From Hondaea fermentalgiana (Eukaryota > Sar > Bigyra > Thraustochytrida > Thraustochytriidae), in contig NPFB01000005.1 of assembly GCA_014084085.1 (NCBI GenBank), positions 124,001 to 188,000 of the forward strand: DNA of 64,000 nt. Direction: 5' to 3'. Position numbers and translations under genes: made by a program. The notes below the pieces were generated by a model that was not told the DNA's origin, made no database searches, and saw only the letters and a program-made list of their open reading frames with translations. Positions within the stretch are counted from its first letter, which is position 1, and every line of letters begins with the position of its first letter. Shown here piece by piece: positions 8,622 through 18,856 of this stretch.

Positions 8622-10100
8622 ACCAACGCGTCCGCGGGCCCGAGCTTGGCGCCGGGCGTGGCCTCGAGCTCGGCGGCGACGGGCTCACGAGGTCTCTCCA
8701 CTGGTGGAGAGGGCTTGCGCACGGAACCGGAACCAGATGTACCTGAATCCGACAAGCCTGTCCTTGTGGTTGTGGGCGCCACCGGCGTTGGCAAGTCAAA
8801 GCTTAGCGTGGACCTCGCTCTCCGCTTGAACGGAGAGGTGGTGAACGCTGACGCAGTTCAGATGTACCGCGGTCTTGACATTGCCGCAGCAAAAGTGTCG
8901 CAAGAGGAAATGCAAGGGGTTCCTCACCACTTGATGAGTTTTCTGGACCACACCGATAGCTATACTGTCAAGCGCTTCCGGGACAATGCGCTCACGGTGA
9001 TCAATGACATTCATTCGCGAGGCAAGCTTCCCATCATTGTCGGCGGAACCCTGTATTACATTCAAAATGTGTTGTGGCCAACACTCATTGACGGAAGCGA
9101 AACAGATGCCGAACCCGACGAGCCAATCGATGACCGGGCTGGCGTAGAGATCCCCGAGGGCATGACGCCTCACGAATACCTGAGCAAGATTGACCCCGTT
9201 CGCGCCGATACTCTCCACCCTCGAGACACGCGCAAGATCCAACGCAGCATTTACGTCACCAAGACCAGAGGACGCCCACACTCTGAGATCATCGCGGAAC
9301 TCCAAGCTTCTGGTGTGCAGAAAAAATTGCGTTTTCGCACGGCAGTGTTGTGGCTTCGTTGTAACAAAAATGTGCACGAGGAGAGGCTCGACAAACGCGT
9401 CGATGGCATGCTGGAAGCTGGTATCGTTGAGGAAGCCATGAGCTTTATCAAAGAGCACGATTTGATCGATAAGCTGAAAGCCAACGACCCCTGTCTGCAG
9501 GACGGCCAGTTTCAAGCCATTGGCTTCAAAGAGTTCCTCCCTTTTCTACGTGCCTCTGAGGATCCGAATGTAGACGCACGTACGCGGGACGAGATCAAAA
9601 AGGAGTGTCTGAGAACCTTGCTCACCCACCACAATCAGTATCGAAAGTACCAGACCAAGTGGATTCGCAAACGTCTGTTGACGCGCAACGCGCCAGTCTA
9701 TGGCCTGGAAACCGATCGATGCGGCAAACATCCTTTTGCTTGGGAGAGGGATGTTGTCGAACCTTCTGTCAAAGTGTACAAGTGGCTCACGTCCACCACG
9801 GACCTGAGCAACACGGAGCCAAAGAATATGCGCCGTGAAAACGCTTCTTCGGAGGACCAAACCCTGTCAACATATCATTGTGCACTGTGCAACGTCACGA
9901 GCATTGGCAAAACGCAGCACATGAAGCACATTAAGGGCCAACGCCACCGTCGTAGGGAGCAAGCATGCCAAGTTCCGCGTCAGAACAAGCGACCACGTGA
10001 CGAACGTTTTGCAGAACTTCTCAAGGAGGAGCTCGAGCGCGAGGTTGCCAAGACGAAAAAGGACGACGGTGTCACAGGCCCCAAGGCGGATTCGTCATGA
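8445..10100 (+). CDS. tRNA dimethylallyltransferase (MiaA/MOD5/TRIT1 family)
   Basis: Transfers a dimethylallyl group from DMAPP to A37 of tRNAs reading UNN codons. The P-loop GATGVGKS lies at about residue 111, followed by family motifs VNADAVQMYRGLDI, GVPHHLMSFL, YTVKRFRD and IIVGGTLYYIQ, then the DTRKIQRS segment. A C-terminal U1/matrin-like C2H2 zinc finger (CALC...HMKHIKGQRH, about residues 477-500) matches the eukaryotic MOD5/TRIT1 layout. The start at 8445 gives an Arg-rich, acid-free N-terminus that looks like a mitochondrial presequence; a second in-frame ATG at 8547 in a better context (ACCATGG) gives a form without it. A GTG-free frame extends upstream to an ATG at 8391. About 551 aa. 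Confidence 0.92.
8588..8621 (+). repeat. (GGCGAC)n coding hexanucleotide repeat
   Basis: Tandem GGCGAC/GACGGC units encode an alternating Ala-Thr run in the N-terminal linker of the tRNA dimethylallyltransferase, just after the second start codon. Confidence 0.85.
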
Positions 10101-10528
10101 TTGGGGAATGCATATCATGATTGATCGTAAAGGTGGTTCAGAGACGCAGGAGAGGGACGAATGATGGGTTGCGATTGTGAGTGGAGGTGACGCGAGGTCG
10201 TTTTCGTCAAGTTCTTGCGTTTGTGGAAAGAGAAACGAACAAATCATACATCAAATTGAAGGCAATTGTGCTGGGACGAGGCGGGCATCAGGATGTTTTC
10301 GCATGGCGCACCTTTGCTTTTGCGCATCCTTTGACGCTCGCGTCACGGGTGCTGAGAGAGAGAGAGAGAGAGAGGGAGAGAGAGTACGAGAAACACTGTA
10401 ATTATTTTACCACGTTAGACTTTCTTCGTCCCATGTGTTCCTGCATGGAAGAGCCCAAAGGGCGGACTCGCACCGCTGGACACTGCACAGTTTTCGAAGC
10501 TTCGTTTGCCCGAGGCTAGATTCTGAAA
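10101..10528. other. Convergent intergenic region with (GA)n tract
   Basis: 3' regions of two convergent genes. A (GA)n tract sits at 10353-10385. Nothing else recognised. Confidence 0.6.
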
Positions 10529-11503
10529 TTAAGGAAAGACTTCGTGTTGATCTGCAATTTCGTCGAAGAGCTGGTTTTTAGGAAGAGCCGTCTGAAAGTT
10601 GCTTTGCCCAGGCGGTAGCTTCTGGCCACGATTTGTCGTTTTGATTCTCCAAGCGTCAATAAACTCGGTACCGGCGCTGAGCCCAGGACCCTGTGGGGCT
10701 TCGCAAAGCCTACCCTTGCCGCCCGCTACAAAACTCTGCTCGGATATCCGCATGGTGCGCGAGCGACGTGACTCTGCACGCGTGGCTTCGCGGCAAACAT
10801 CGTACTCTGAGGAAGCTTGCACGCTTTTCCGAACACGACGACGATGCTTGTGCGGAGGTCGTAGGCCTTCGTTTCGCAACAGCTCCGTTGTGTAATTCCG
10901 CAAATGCTCCTCGACCGGAACGCCAAACGCAGTCGGAGGACCCTCAAGGGCGTAAGGGGAATTGTAAACACCGGGTCGCGACTTTGTGGAGAGCAAGTGG
11001 TGCAACTTTTGCGCGACCTTTTTGAAGTCGTCCTGCATCTCCCGCAACTTTCGCTCCTGTTCTTCTTGTGTTGCTCGCTCGCGATTCGCGGCCAATTGCA
11101 TGCGCAGCTCGCTGCTCTTTTCGAGGATGTTGGCGATGTACGCTTTTCGCGCGTGAAAGTCGTGCTTGTACTTGCGACTGTGAAAGCCGCGAAACACGTG
11201 CTGGATCGCACAAGCTTGATAGTGAAACATGCTCATCAAGGCCTCGTCATCGAGCAGCTTTTGAAGTCGCGCGCATGCTAGTCGCCCACAATGTCCCCGG
11301 AAGACGCGCGAGATTTCGAGGCAAGCGAACCTCTTGCGCTTATACAATTGATATGCAAAGTGTCTTCGCACTTGGCGCTGGATGAGCACCGTAGCGCCGA
11401 GTTCTTCTTCCTTGGCCTCATCGCGTTCTTGGAGCGCCCTGCTCACCGCCTGTGCCACCGAGACCTCTGCTACGGCGCGGAGGTGCAAGAAGAGGTGCGC
11501 CAT
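10529..11503 (-). CDS. SPATA17-like IQ-motif protein
   Basis: A 324-aa protein with three IQ (calmodulin-binding) motifs near the N-terminus: ATVLIQRQVRRHFAYQLYKRKR (about 37-58), CLEISRVFRGHCGRL and ACAIQHVFRGFHSRKYKHDF, then a charged coiled-coil (ELRMQLAANRERATQEEQERK). It continues with LLSTKSRPGVYNSPY, a segment I recognise from SPATA17, a protein of motile cilia and sperm. The C-terminal third is basic and probably disordered. Its role is inferred from family: a calmodulin-linked axonemal component, which agrees with the B9D1 gene at the right end. Convergent with the tRNA dimethylallyltransferase gene. Confidence 0.72.
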   Translation of the reverse strand: MAHLFLHLRAVAEVSVAQAVSRALQERDEAKEEELGATVLIQRQVRRHFAYQLYKRKRFACLEISRVFRGHCGRLACARLQKLLDDEALMSMFHYQACAIQHVFRGFHSRKYKHDFHARKAYIANILEKSSELRMQLAANRERATQEEQERKLREMQDDFKKVAQKLHHLLSTKSRPGVYNSPYALEGPPTAFGVPVEEHLRNYTTELLRNEGLRPPHKHRRRVRKSVQASSEYDVCREATRAESRRSRTMRISEQSFVAGGKGRLCEAPQGPGLSAGTEFIDAWRIKTTNRGQKLPPGQSNFQTALPKNQLFDEIADQHEVFP

Positions 11504-12005
11504 GGCGCTCCTCGGTCTTGGTCGAAAGCCTGCTCTCTGATATGCCGCAAGTGGCCGACCACCCCAGCCAGCCAGCTAGCCAGCCGGTTTTGCCTTTTCT
11601 CTTATCCAGCGAGGCGCCGCTCTGCGCCGCGCAGAGCGCTGCGCCCGATAGAGAGATGCCGCTAGATTGGGAAAGGATTACAGTCAGTCAGTCGCCTCCG
11701 CTTGCGTACGTGCGCTGTGTGCGCGCACTTTTTCGTGCGTGCCCGGGTGTGTGTGTATGTGCGCAAATAGAGATAGAGAGATATCGAAAGCAAGGAAGCT
11801 TAATATGTATCTCGTACTTTTCGAGCTACTTCAATCAATCAACCACGTGAAAAGCATCTCAGAAGATCAAGAAGCACCAGGTGAAATGAGAAAAGAACAA
11901 AAGGTCCGTTGAGAAAATAGACCTTTTTCGTTCTATTAGAAATTACATATGAGTGAATAGGCCTTATTTTCTTGTCGATCTCTAGATAAAGCCAGGGTCT
12001 CCCGT

Positions 12006-12039
<34 letters not shown>

Positions 12040-12097
12040 CCACAAGATTTCTTTCTGTCTCTTACGTTCTATTACCTTTCGCGAGAGGTAGAAAACT
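11504..12097. other. Intergenic region with (CAG)n tract
   Basis: Promoter side of the SPATA17-like gene and 3' flank of the WD40 gene. A (CAG)n array lies at 12010-12040 (CTG on the WD40 sense strand, in its 3' flank). No gene seen. Confidence 0.6.
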
Positions 12098-13768
12098 TTA
12101 CGGCATGCTTTTCTTCTGTTGTTGCTTTGAAGAAATCGTTTTCGGGTGGGTGCAAACAATCTGACCATCTGCTCCGCACGAGAAAAAGTAAATGTTCGTC
12201 CGCTCATATCGAGGAAGATGGGACGGGGGAGCCCACGTGGCAAGTTTGAACGCGCACACTGGGTGGGGCTGTGTCTCGAAAGCGTCTGAGAGCGCAAGCG
12301 ATGAGACGCGAAGAGTTCCGTCAAAAGCGCATGTCGCCAGTACTGGCCCACGTTGACTACCGGTTGTGTGAATTTTAATGTCCATGATCCAACTTCGATG
12401 CGCTTGTATTCTGCGAACACAGGTTCCAGCACTTAGATTATACACGGCAAGCACGCCTGAACGAAATCCAGCGATAAGAACCTGTGAGCTCATGCTGCGA
12501 TCTTCGTTCGCGCGTGCGGATGTCAGACAACAAGCATCCATTGCGCTCGCTTCCGCCGACTCGGAAAAACGATGCACAAGCTGTATAGGAGACTCGACGC
12601 CATTGCCACGAGCACCAAGCTGCTCGGCCATTCGATAAATGAGCATTTCTCCATTCTTGCAGCCAGCACAGAGGAACTCGTCATTGACTGAAAGTGCGAC
12701 GCGGGATACAAACGAGTCAACTTGTCCCACAAAGACTCGCAGATTTTGATTCTGGGCCTGAGCTGCAAGCGCCTTTAGCGAACGAGGAGCACTGACGCTC
12801 TCTGCCGACGACGGGCGCCGCCACACACGCACACCGCCGTCGGGGCTTATGGCAAGGATCGCATGCCCCCAACGCGGCACGAGTTGTATATGTGTAATTC
12901 CTCCAAAGTGCCCTTTCAAGATGGCATGGCAAGACAGATCCACGAGACTCCAGACGCGAAGATCGCCGTCAGAGGATGCCGAGATGAGCTGGCCAGCAAA
13001 ATAAGCGCACGCAAGCTGGACGACCGGCCCAGTATGACCATGCAAAGTGCTCGAGGCGGTCTCTTCGATCTCTTTATAGCCAGCGTCACTGCTCTCATCC
13101 CGACAGGGCGGCCGCGCCCATATTCGTATCGTGGTATCTTCCGACGCCGTTGCAAAGCGCGAAGCGCCAAGCGCGCACGCGTGTAAAATTGCCGCAGTGT
13201 GGCCACGATAGATTGCCTCAACGCGTTGGCTAGTTCTGCAAGCTACACTCTGGGCTGCGGGGTTTCCTTCCATGCACGATACACGTCTCAATGCGGCAAC
13301 TCCACCTTCGCATCCGCTGAGAAGGTGTGAGGGCCAGAGAAGCGTCAAACAACGGACCGAGCGATCGTGTGCGAATTTGCGGCGTGCGTTGGGCTGTTGT
13401 GGTTTTTGAGCAATTTCTTGTCGCCAAGTTTTGGTCCGAGCTTGCCAGTAATCCTCGTCGCAGGGCGAGCTCCCGACGAGGTACTGTGAGAGGTCGTTTC
13501 GTGCAATCCGGGGCGAGACGTTCCATGATGGTCGCTTCGTCGAGCGTGCCGATGCCACGCCATTTCGGCTTCGCGGCGGACGCGGAACGAGACCTTTTAC
13601 GCGCGCAGATTTCACAGCCGGCCCTTTCTGACGCCGGTCCTGCTCCTCGCGTTCATTCGTCAGACGCAAACGCGGCACTGACTGCGCAGGCAGCGACGAG
13701 GGCGAAGGTGAAGCCAAAGGCAACGGCGAAGGCGAAGGCAAAGACGAAGGCCAAGGCGACGGCGCCAT
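12098..13768 (-). CDS. WD40-repeat protein, function unknown
   Basis: About 556 aa from the ATG at 13768. The first ~140 residues are low-complexity (Ser/Pro- then Arg-rich). After that WD40 blades are visible: HTAAILHACALG with ATASEDTTIRIWAR, HTGPVVQLAC with ISASSDGDLRVWSL, HFGGITHIQL with ISPDGGVRVW, then SRVALSVNDEFLCAGCKNGE, VLIAGFRSGVLAVYN, AHRSWIMDIKIH with ATCAFDGTLRV, and a last SCGADGQIVC. That makes about seven blades, one propeller, so a scaffold function is likely. No added catalytic or targeting domain identifies the orthologue. Divergent from the thiolase gene. Confidence 0.8.
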   Translation of the reverse strand: MAPSPWPSSLPSPSPLPLASPSPSSLPAQSVPRLRLTNEREEQDRRQKGPAVKSARVKGLVPRPPRSRNGVASARSTKRPSWNVSPRIARNDLSQYLVGSSPCDEDYWQARTKTWRQEIAQKPQQPNARRKFAHDRSVRCLTLLWPSHLLSGCEGGVAALRRVSCMEGNPAAQSVACRTSQRVEAIYRGHTAAILHACALGASRFATASEDTTIRIWARPPCRDESSDAGYKEIEETASSTLHGHTGPVVQLACAYFAGQLISASSDGDLRVWSLVDLSCHAILKGHFGGITHIQLVPRWGHAILAISPDGGVRVWRRPSSAESVSAPRSLKALAAQAQNQNLRVFVGQVDSFVSRVALSVNDEFLCAGCKNGEMLIYRMAEQLGARGNGVESPIQLVHRFSESAEASAMDACCLTSARANEDRSMSSQVLIAGFRSGVLAVYNLSAGTCVRRIQAHRSWIMDIKIHTTGSQRGPVLATCAFDGTLRVSSLALSDAFETQPHPVCAFKLATWAPPSHLPRYERTNIYFFSCGADGQIVCTHPKTISSKQQQKKSMP

Positions 13769-15209
13769 GATTTTGGCGCTCTCAGCTGCCGCCTGCAGGC
13801 GCACACCCCTACCGGGTCACCCTGCGAGTTCCTCAACCATCGTTACCTAATCGCTTACACGGAGGTCCCGTCATTTCCCCCGCACAAACTCGCCAGCTAC
13901 TCCCTCAATCAAGTTTTTCAATCTGACCCCCTAATGACTTCTGTTTCCCCGAATATTTATTTTTATTACAATGAACGCTGGCGGGGTTGTTTTCCCGAAA
14001 GAGGGCAGTCTGTAAAGAAATTCAGAGGGCCAAATTGCAAGCGCCTGGGCCCAGCTTCTTCTACCTTCCTTCTCCCACCTTCGCCTCGCCTCGCCTCGCC
14101 TCGCATCTCGCGCCTCCTGCTACTGCCGCCACCGCGAGGTACGTACCCGGGTCGCAGTCGCGCGGCCTCGCTCCGAGTCCCGCCTCTCGCGGCCTTGGAC
14201 ACGCGGATTCCGGGCGCCCTACCTCGCACCGCATTGCATTGCATTCCACTCCTTTCCGTTTCATGATGCTCGTGCTCGAGCCCGCCGTTCATTTCACGCC
14301 GCCGCGCCGCGCCCTGGTCGCTGGGCTAGCTGCTGCCGCACGCAGCCGCGCCAAGGCGCGCTCTGCCTGCGCCGGCGTCGTCGCGGCGCCGCCCGGCCCC
14401 GGAAGCCCCGCTCGGAGGGCGTAATGGCGGGGCGCGGTGCACGGGCAGGCTGCGTTACACGCGATTGCATCGCATTACATCGCTACCTGGAACTCGCTCG
14501 CAGTGCTGCGCAACATTGCACGCGGCGCTTGCACGCGTTGCGGAGCTTGCTTGCTTGCTTGCTTGCTTGCACATGCCTCGTGGCATGGCATTGCGCTGCA
14601 TTGCACTGCGCTGCATGGCATCGCGCTGTATGTATTGCATTGCGCCGTATTGCATCGCCCGCCCTGCGCTGCGCGGTGTGCGTGGATTGCATCGACTGCA
14701 CCGATTGCATTGCACTGCACTGCACTGCACTGCACTGCATTACGCTGCATTGCAATGCGCCGATTGCATTGCACTGGATTGCATTTCATCGAGCAGCATA
14801 CCCCGAACGGAGGAGCTCGAAGGCGCGACGGAGCAGCACGCGAGGAGGGTACGTGGCGGGCGTGGAGAGCGGGCGGGCGCGGGAGAGCGGGCGGGCGGGC
14901 GAGCGAGCGCGAGCGAGCGGGAGAGCGAGCTGGAGAGAGAGCAGGGGACGCGACAGACGCCGCGGGACGGGACGGTTGCTTTGCTCGGCTTGATCTTGCA
15001 AGTGCTTGCAAACGTACCAGTGCGATGACTTGCGCGGGCTCCGAGCGAGCGAGCGAGAGAGAGAGATTTGACGCCAAGGAGAAATGCGAGTTTGCTTCCT
15101 ATCGAGACGAGACAACTAACCGACGCAAGGTAACCAACGCAAACCGCAGATCAGAAAAGACTCTCTGGTGCTCAGCGTCACGCTTGCTTTCTTCAACAAA
15201 TCAAGCACA
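13769..15209. promoter_or_regulatory. Divergent upstream region (WD40 / thiolase) with TGCA-rich low complexity
   Basis: About 1.4 kb between two divergent starts. It contains a (GCTT)n run (14545-14571), a long TGCAT/TGCAC-rich block (about 14460-14790), GAGC/GGGC repeats (14868-14935) and a (GAGC)n(GA)n end (15047-15066). Frames that stay open here are Cys/His/Ile-rich by-products of the repeat. Promoters of both genes must lie here. Confidence 0.55.
14460..14790. repeat. TGCAT/TGCAC pentanucleotide-rich block
   Basis: Dozens of TGCA cores spaced about 5 bp apart, with the most regular (TGCAC)n stretch at 14706-14745. TGCA is self-complementary, so the block can pair with itself. Confidence 0.8.
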
Positions 15210-16532
15210 ATGTTCAGGAAGGGCGCGGAGCGCACAATGTCGACGGCGGCGGCAGCCAAGTCGGCACCCTCGAAAAAGGTCGTCTTCATCGACGGCGCCC
15301 GTGTGCCGTTCAACCTGGCCAGCACCACGTACAAGGACAAGATCTCGTACGATCTGGCGCGCATTGCCGCCAAGGGCGTCGTTGATCGCACCGCGATCGA
15401 CAAGAACGCGATCGACTACGTTGCCTGGGGCACCGTCGTGCAGGAGGTGCGAACAAACAACCTCGCCCGCGAAGTGACCCTCGGCGCTGGCCTTCCCCTG
15501 GGTATCCCCTCGCACACGATCGGCCAGGCATGCATCTCCTCGAACCAGGCCGTGTGCACCGGCGCTGAGAAGATTCTCGCCGGCCAGGCCGACGTCGTGC
15601 TGGCTGGCGGATCCGAGACGTTTTCGGACGTTCCCATCCGCTTTTCTAAGCCGGTCCGCGAGCGCCTCATCAACGCCAACAAGGCCATGAAGAAAGGCCC
15701 GGCTGGCATTTTGAAGCTCCTCAAGGGTCTCAAGCTCTCCGACCTTGCCCCGGAGCCCCCTGCCATCAAGAACTTTAGTACTGGCGAGGTCATGGGCCAC
15801 AGCAGTGACCGCCTCGCCTCGCGCTTTGCCGTGAGCCGCCAGGACCAGGACGAGTTCGCCCTGCGCTCGCACCAAAACGCCGCCAAGGCCCACGAGGCCG
15901 GGTACTACAAGAACGAGGTGCTCAACGTGGGTGGCTCCACGGAGGAGAACTGCATCCGCGGCGACACCACCATGGAGCGTCTGCAAAAGCTCAAGCCTGC
16001 TTTTGTTAAGCCCCACGGCACTCACACTGCGGGTAACTCCTCGCCTCTCACCGACGGCGCCTCGGCCTGCATCATCATGGGCGACGACAAGGCCAAGGAG
16101 CTCGGCTTCACGCCCCGCTCGCACATCAAGTCGTGGAACTTTGTTTCGGTCGATCCCTTTGAGGAGATGCTCCTCGGACCTGCCTACGCCATGGCTCGCA
16201 TCCTCAAGGCAAACAACCTCACGCTCAACGACATTGACGTCTTTGAGATCCACGAGGCCTTTGCGGGCCAGGTTCTCAGCAACCTTGCCGCCCTCGAATC
16301 CGACGCCTGGTGCAAGGAGAACATCAACATGGACAAGGTCGGCGCTGTGCCTTTTGACAAGCTCAACCAGTGGGGCGGCTCGCTCTCCATTGGCCACCCT
16401 TTTGGTGCCACTGGTGTGCGCATTCTCACCACGGCCACCAACCGTCTTCACCAAGAGGACAAAAAGTACGCGCTCATTGCCGCCTGCGCCGATGGTGGCC
16501 AGGCCCACGCCTGCCTCATCGAGCGCATGTAA
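15210..16532 (+). CDS. Mitochondrial 3-ketoacyl-CoA thiolase, trifunctional protein beta-like (HADHB)
   Basis: Catalyses the last step of fatty-acid beta-oxidation, splitting 3-ketoacyl-CoA with CoA into acetyl-CoA and a shortened acyl-CoA. The 440-aa protein has the thiolase nucleophile in GQACISSNQA (C108), the NSSPLTDGAS motif, the catalytic His motifs EIHEAFAGQ and GGSLSIGHPFGATG, and the last Cys (C426) in CADGGQAHA, the form typical of the trifunctional beta subunit rather than the CxGGG of other thiolases. The N-terminus (MFRKGAERTMSTAAAAK) looks like a mitochondrial presequence; no PTS1 is present. Start 15210 has A at -3 and is the first ATG. The alpha partner (HADHA) is not in this window. 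Confidence 0.93.
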   Translation: MFRKGAERTMSTAAAAKSAPSKKVVFIDGARVPFNLASTTYKDKISYDLARIAAKGVVDRTAIDKNAIDYVAWGTVVQEVRTNNLAREVTLGAGLPLGIPSHTIGQACISSNQAVCTGAEKILAGQADVVLAGGSETFSDVPIRFSKPVRERLINANKAMKKGPAGILKLLKGLKLSDLAPEPPAIKNFSTGEVMGHSSDRLASRFAVSRQDQDEFALRSHQNAAKAHEAGYYKNEVLNVGGSTEENCIRGDTTMERLQKLKPAFVKPHGTHTAGNSSPLTDGASACIIMGDDKAKELGFTPRSHIKSWNFVSVDPFEEMLLGPAYAMARILKANNLTLNDIDVFEIHEAFAGQVLSNLAALESDAWCKENINMDKVGAVPFDKLNQWGGSLSIGHPFGATGVRILTTATNRLHQEDKKYALIAACADGGQAHACLIERM

Positions 16533-16919
16533 GTAGCCATTTTACACACACAAGTTGGCACAGTCGTGGACATGTAGAGCAATGAGAGGGAAAAACCAAT
16601 GTGATGACACGTAGCTTATATCTTGATTGATTGATAGTTCACACTTCTTCTCCGCGCAAGCTGCTGCACCTTGCTTGATGCGCGCCAATGTGTGCAGAGA
16701 GAAAAAGCTCTCGCCTTCCCTTTTGAATTTCGGATGATTGGAGCATTTTGTGCCCTGTCCTCTCTGCGGAACGACAAGGAAGCGAAGAAGTGCGACGAGT
16801 GATGACGGAGTGATTATGACACTTTTATATTATAGCTTCGTTTCCTTCTTCTTCTTCTTCTTCTTTGCTGTCTTGCCTGCAGAAAAGGGTTCGACAATTT
16901 TCCATTGTCACATATACCA
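16533..16919. other. Convergent intergenic region
   Basis: 3' flanks of thiolase and the SKA3-like gene. A/T-richer than the genes, with a short (TTC)n run at about 16851-16863. No gene seen. Confidence 0.6.
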
Positions 16920-18068
16920 TCACTCCGCAAGTTGATAGGTGTCGCGCCGCGTTCCCGACTCGAGTCTTCCCAAGTCAAGAAGCGCCAAAACAAGCGCCTT
17001 ACCCGAGCCAGACGCACCACTGCTTGCTGCCACCTTTTCAATCTCAGAAAGAGAAATACTGCCTTGGTTGCTCACGAGGTCCAAAACTTTGTTGAGCGTC
17101 GGAACATCCACCTGAGTTTGCACGTAGCTTGGCAATGCATCGAGGTCTTCCTCGAGCAGGAAGCAGTCCGCCGGGCCCTCCGCGCTGACACCTCTTTTTG
17201 GCGCTTTGCCAAATACGTCTTCCCCACTTCCGCTCGGACTCAAACTTTGAGGAGGAGGGTTGTGCCCATTCCGCTCAACCATGGGTGAATCGAGTGGCAG
17301 CGCTTTCGCAACCTTGTCTTCGTCTTGGTTGAAATCCGCATAGCGATTCGCAAGGCCAAAATCCTCAAGCGTTGGTGTGCGCGGGTCGCTATCGCAATCG
17401 GAAGCTACGCTCAAGAGCGATCCACGACGTCGCATTGGAGTCGGCTGTGGTGTATGCAGGGGCTCGTCCGCACATGCAGCACCTTTGGGCGTGCCGGAGA
17501 CCCCAGCAAGACCACGTGAATCGAGGCCGCGATTGACATTAGCGCTTTGCATTGAGTTTTCAGCATTGCGTGGCTTAAGCTCACTCTGCACGAATGCTGC
17601 CTTTCGCGTACTCCGCAATCCGGTCGTGACCCGTGGTGTTTGCGATGGGAATTGAGTGCGCTGTTGCGGTGTTGCCGACGGCGGTGACAGCGCTGAGCTT
17701 TTGGGACTCCGGGCGAACGTGTGTCCGCGCTCGCGACACACTGCGGCGAGAAGCCAGGCGTTTTGGTCCCGCTTTGCACGCCCGACTCTCAACATTTGCT
17801 CCAAGGATGGCGCCGTACGTTCGTAGAGTCGCTCCGAGTACTCGAGCGACTCTTTAAGGTCCTCCATTCGAGAGGTGAATGCACTCATTTGCTCTCGCGC
17901 GTCAACCGCGGACTGATGGTGATGTCTGGTCTCCCTCCTCTCTGACGTTGATGCGTCGATGTCTGCGCCATCCCCTTCTGCACGCTCGTATGAGGCAAGC
18001 GCTACGCGGTGCACATCGTCCACGGCGGACTCGAGGGCCGCCCCAAACCTCCCCAGGATTGCTTCCAT
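16920..18068 (-). CDS. SKA3-like kinetochore protein (candidate)
   Basis: 382 aa. The N-terminal ~105 residues are helical/coiled-coil (SAFTSRMEDLKESLEYSERLYERT...), as in SKA subunits, which assemble through N-terminal coiled coils. A long disordered middle is rich in Ser/Thr-Pro sites and carries RTPTLEDFGLANRY, which resembles the TPxLxDFGL motifs of SKA3. The last ~75 residues (LPSYVQTQVDVPTLNKVLDLV, then SLSEIEKVAA and ALLDLGRLE) look like a winged helix, comparable to SKA microtubule-binding or SKA3 C-terminal segments. SKA joins outer kinetochores to spindle microtubules. The family assignment is inference from short motifs; the ORF itself is sound. Confidence 0.6.
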   Translation of the reverse strand: MEAILGRFGAALESAVDDVHRVALASYERAEGDGADIDASTSERRETRHHHQSAVDAREQMSAFTSRMEDLKESLEYSERLYERTAPSLEQMLRVGRAKRDQNAWLLAAVCRERGHTFARSPKSSALSPPSATPQQRTQFPSQTPRVTTGLRSTRKAAFVQSELKPRNAENSMQSANVNRGLDSRGLAGVSGTPKGAACADEPLHTPQPTPMRRRGSLLSVASDCDSDPRTPTLEDFGLANRYADFNQDEDKVAKALPLDSPMVERNGHNPPPQSLSPSGSGEDVFGKAPKRGVSAEGPADCFLLEEDLDALPSYVQTQVDVPTLNKVLDLVSNQGSISLSEIEKVAASSGASGSGKALVLALLDLGRLESGTRRDTYQLAE

Positions 18069-18856
18069 GCTTGTGGTGGTTCTCTGTCTCTACCTTGACC
18101 CCGACTGCAAGCTCGGGGTGCAGGGCCAGCCGCAGCGCGCCTATTCCTTTCCCAAGAATCCCCGCGCGCTTCGGGACGCAGCGCGCCCGCTCCCGCCCTG
18201 CTCACCGTGAGCAGGCTTGCGAGCGAACGGTTATTGTTTTCCTGCCTTGCCTTTCCCTTGTGCCCTTTGCTAGGATTCTCGCCTTGCCTCGCCATCGGTC
18301 GAGAGCGCCTTTGCCGCGCGACCCGCACGCGTGCGCCAGGACTCGCGCTCGGGGCCGGAGCGGAGATCGCGTTGCAGACGTCCTGCCGGCGGATCTCTCT
18401 CCCGCGTCCTCGGAGCCTCCTCCGTCTGCGCAAGCCGCAGTGCGGCGCGGCATGGCACCGCATGGCCTTGCCCATGTGTCCCTCATCTCCTCCTCATCGA
18501 CCCGACTCGCCTCATCTCATCTCATCCCATCTCATCTCGACTCATCTCCTCCCACCCCTTCCGTCGCGTGCCAAGCCAAGCCAAGCCAGCTCCGGGTCAG
18601 GCGGGCGGCTCTGGCCGCGTCGTGGCGCGAGGTCTGGCACGCGAGGTCGCCCTGGCCTCGGCAGGAGAGAGCTTGACTTCATCAGGGGCCAAGGCAGGCG
18701 AGAAAAGGAAGGCAGCAGGGCGGGTGGGTGGTGAGAGAATGAGCGATGCACGACCAGCTTGAGCTTGAGCTTGGCCAGAAGGCCGCGGCAGACCCGCAAG
18801 GAGAGCAGCGCCGAGGAGAACGAGGAGCGGAGCGAGCGGAGAGGAGAGCAGAGAAG
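18069..18856. promoter_or_regulatory. Divergent promoter region (SKA3-like / PTPS)
   Basis: 788 bp between divergent starts, containing a (CATCT)n run (18511-18548) and a GAGGAGCGGAGC purine-rich stretch just before the PTPS start. No ORF of protein-like composition. Confidence 0.45.

Noticed and set aside
14437..15477. Cys/His/Ile-rich ORFs over the TGCA block
   Set aside because: Produced by translating TGCAT/TGCAC repeats in several frames on both strands; the apparent zinc-finger look is an artefact.
15201..16508. 435-aa minus-strand ORF over thiolase
   Set aside because: Antisense shadow created by strong GC3 bias; the + strand carries all thiolase motifs.
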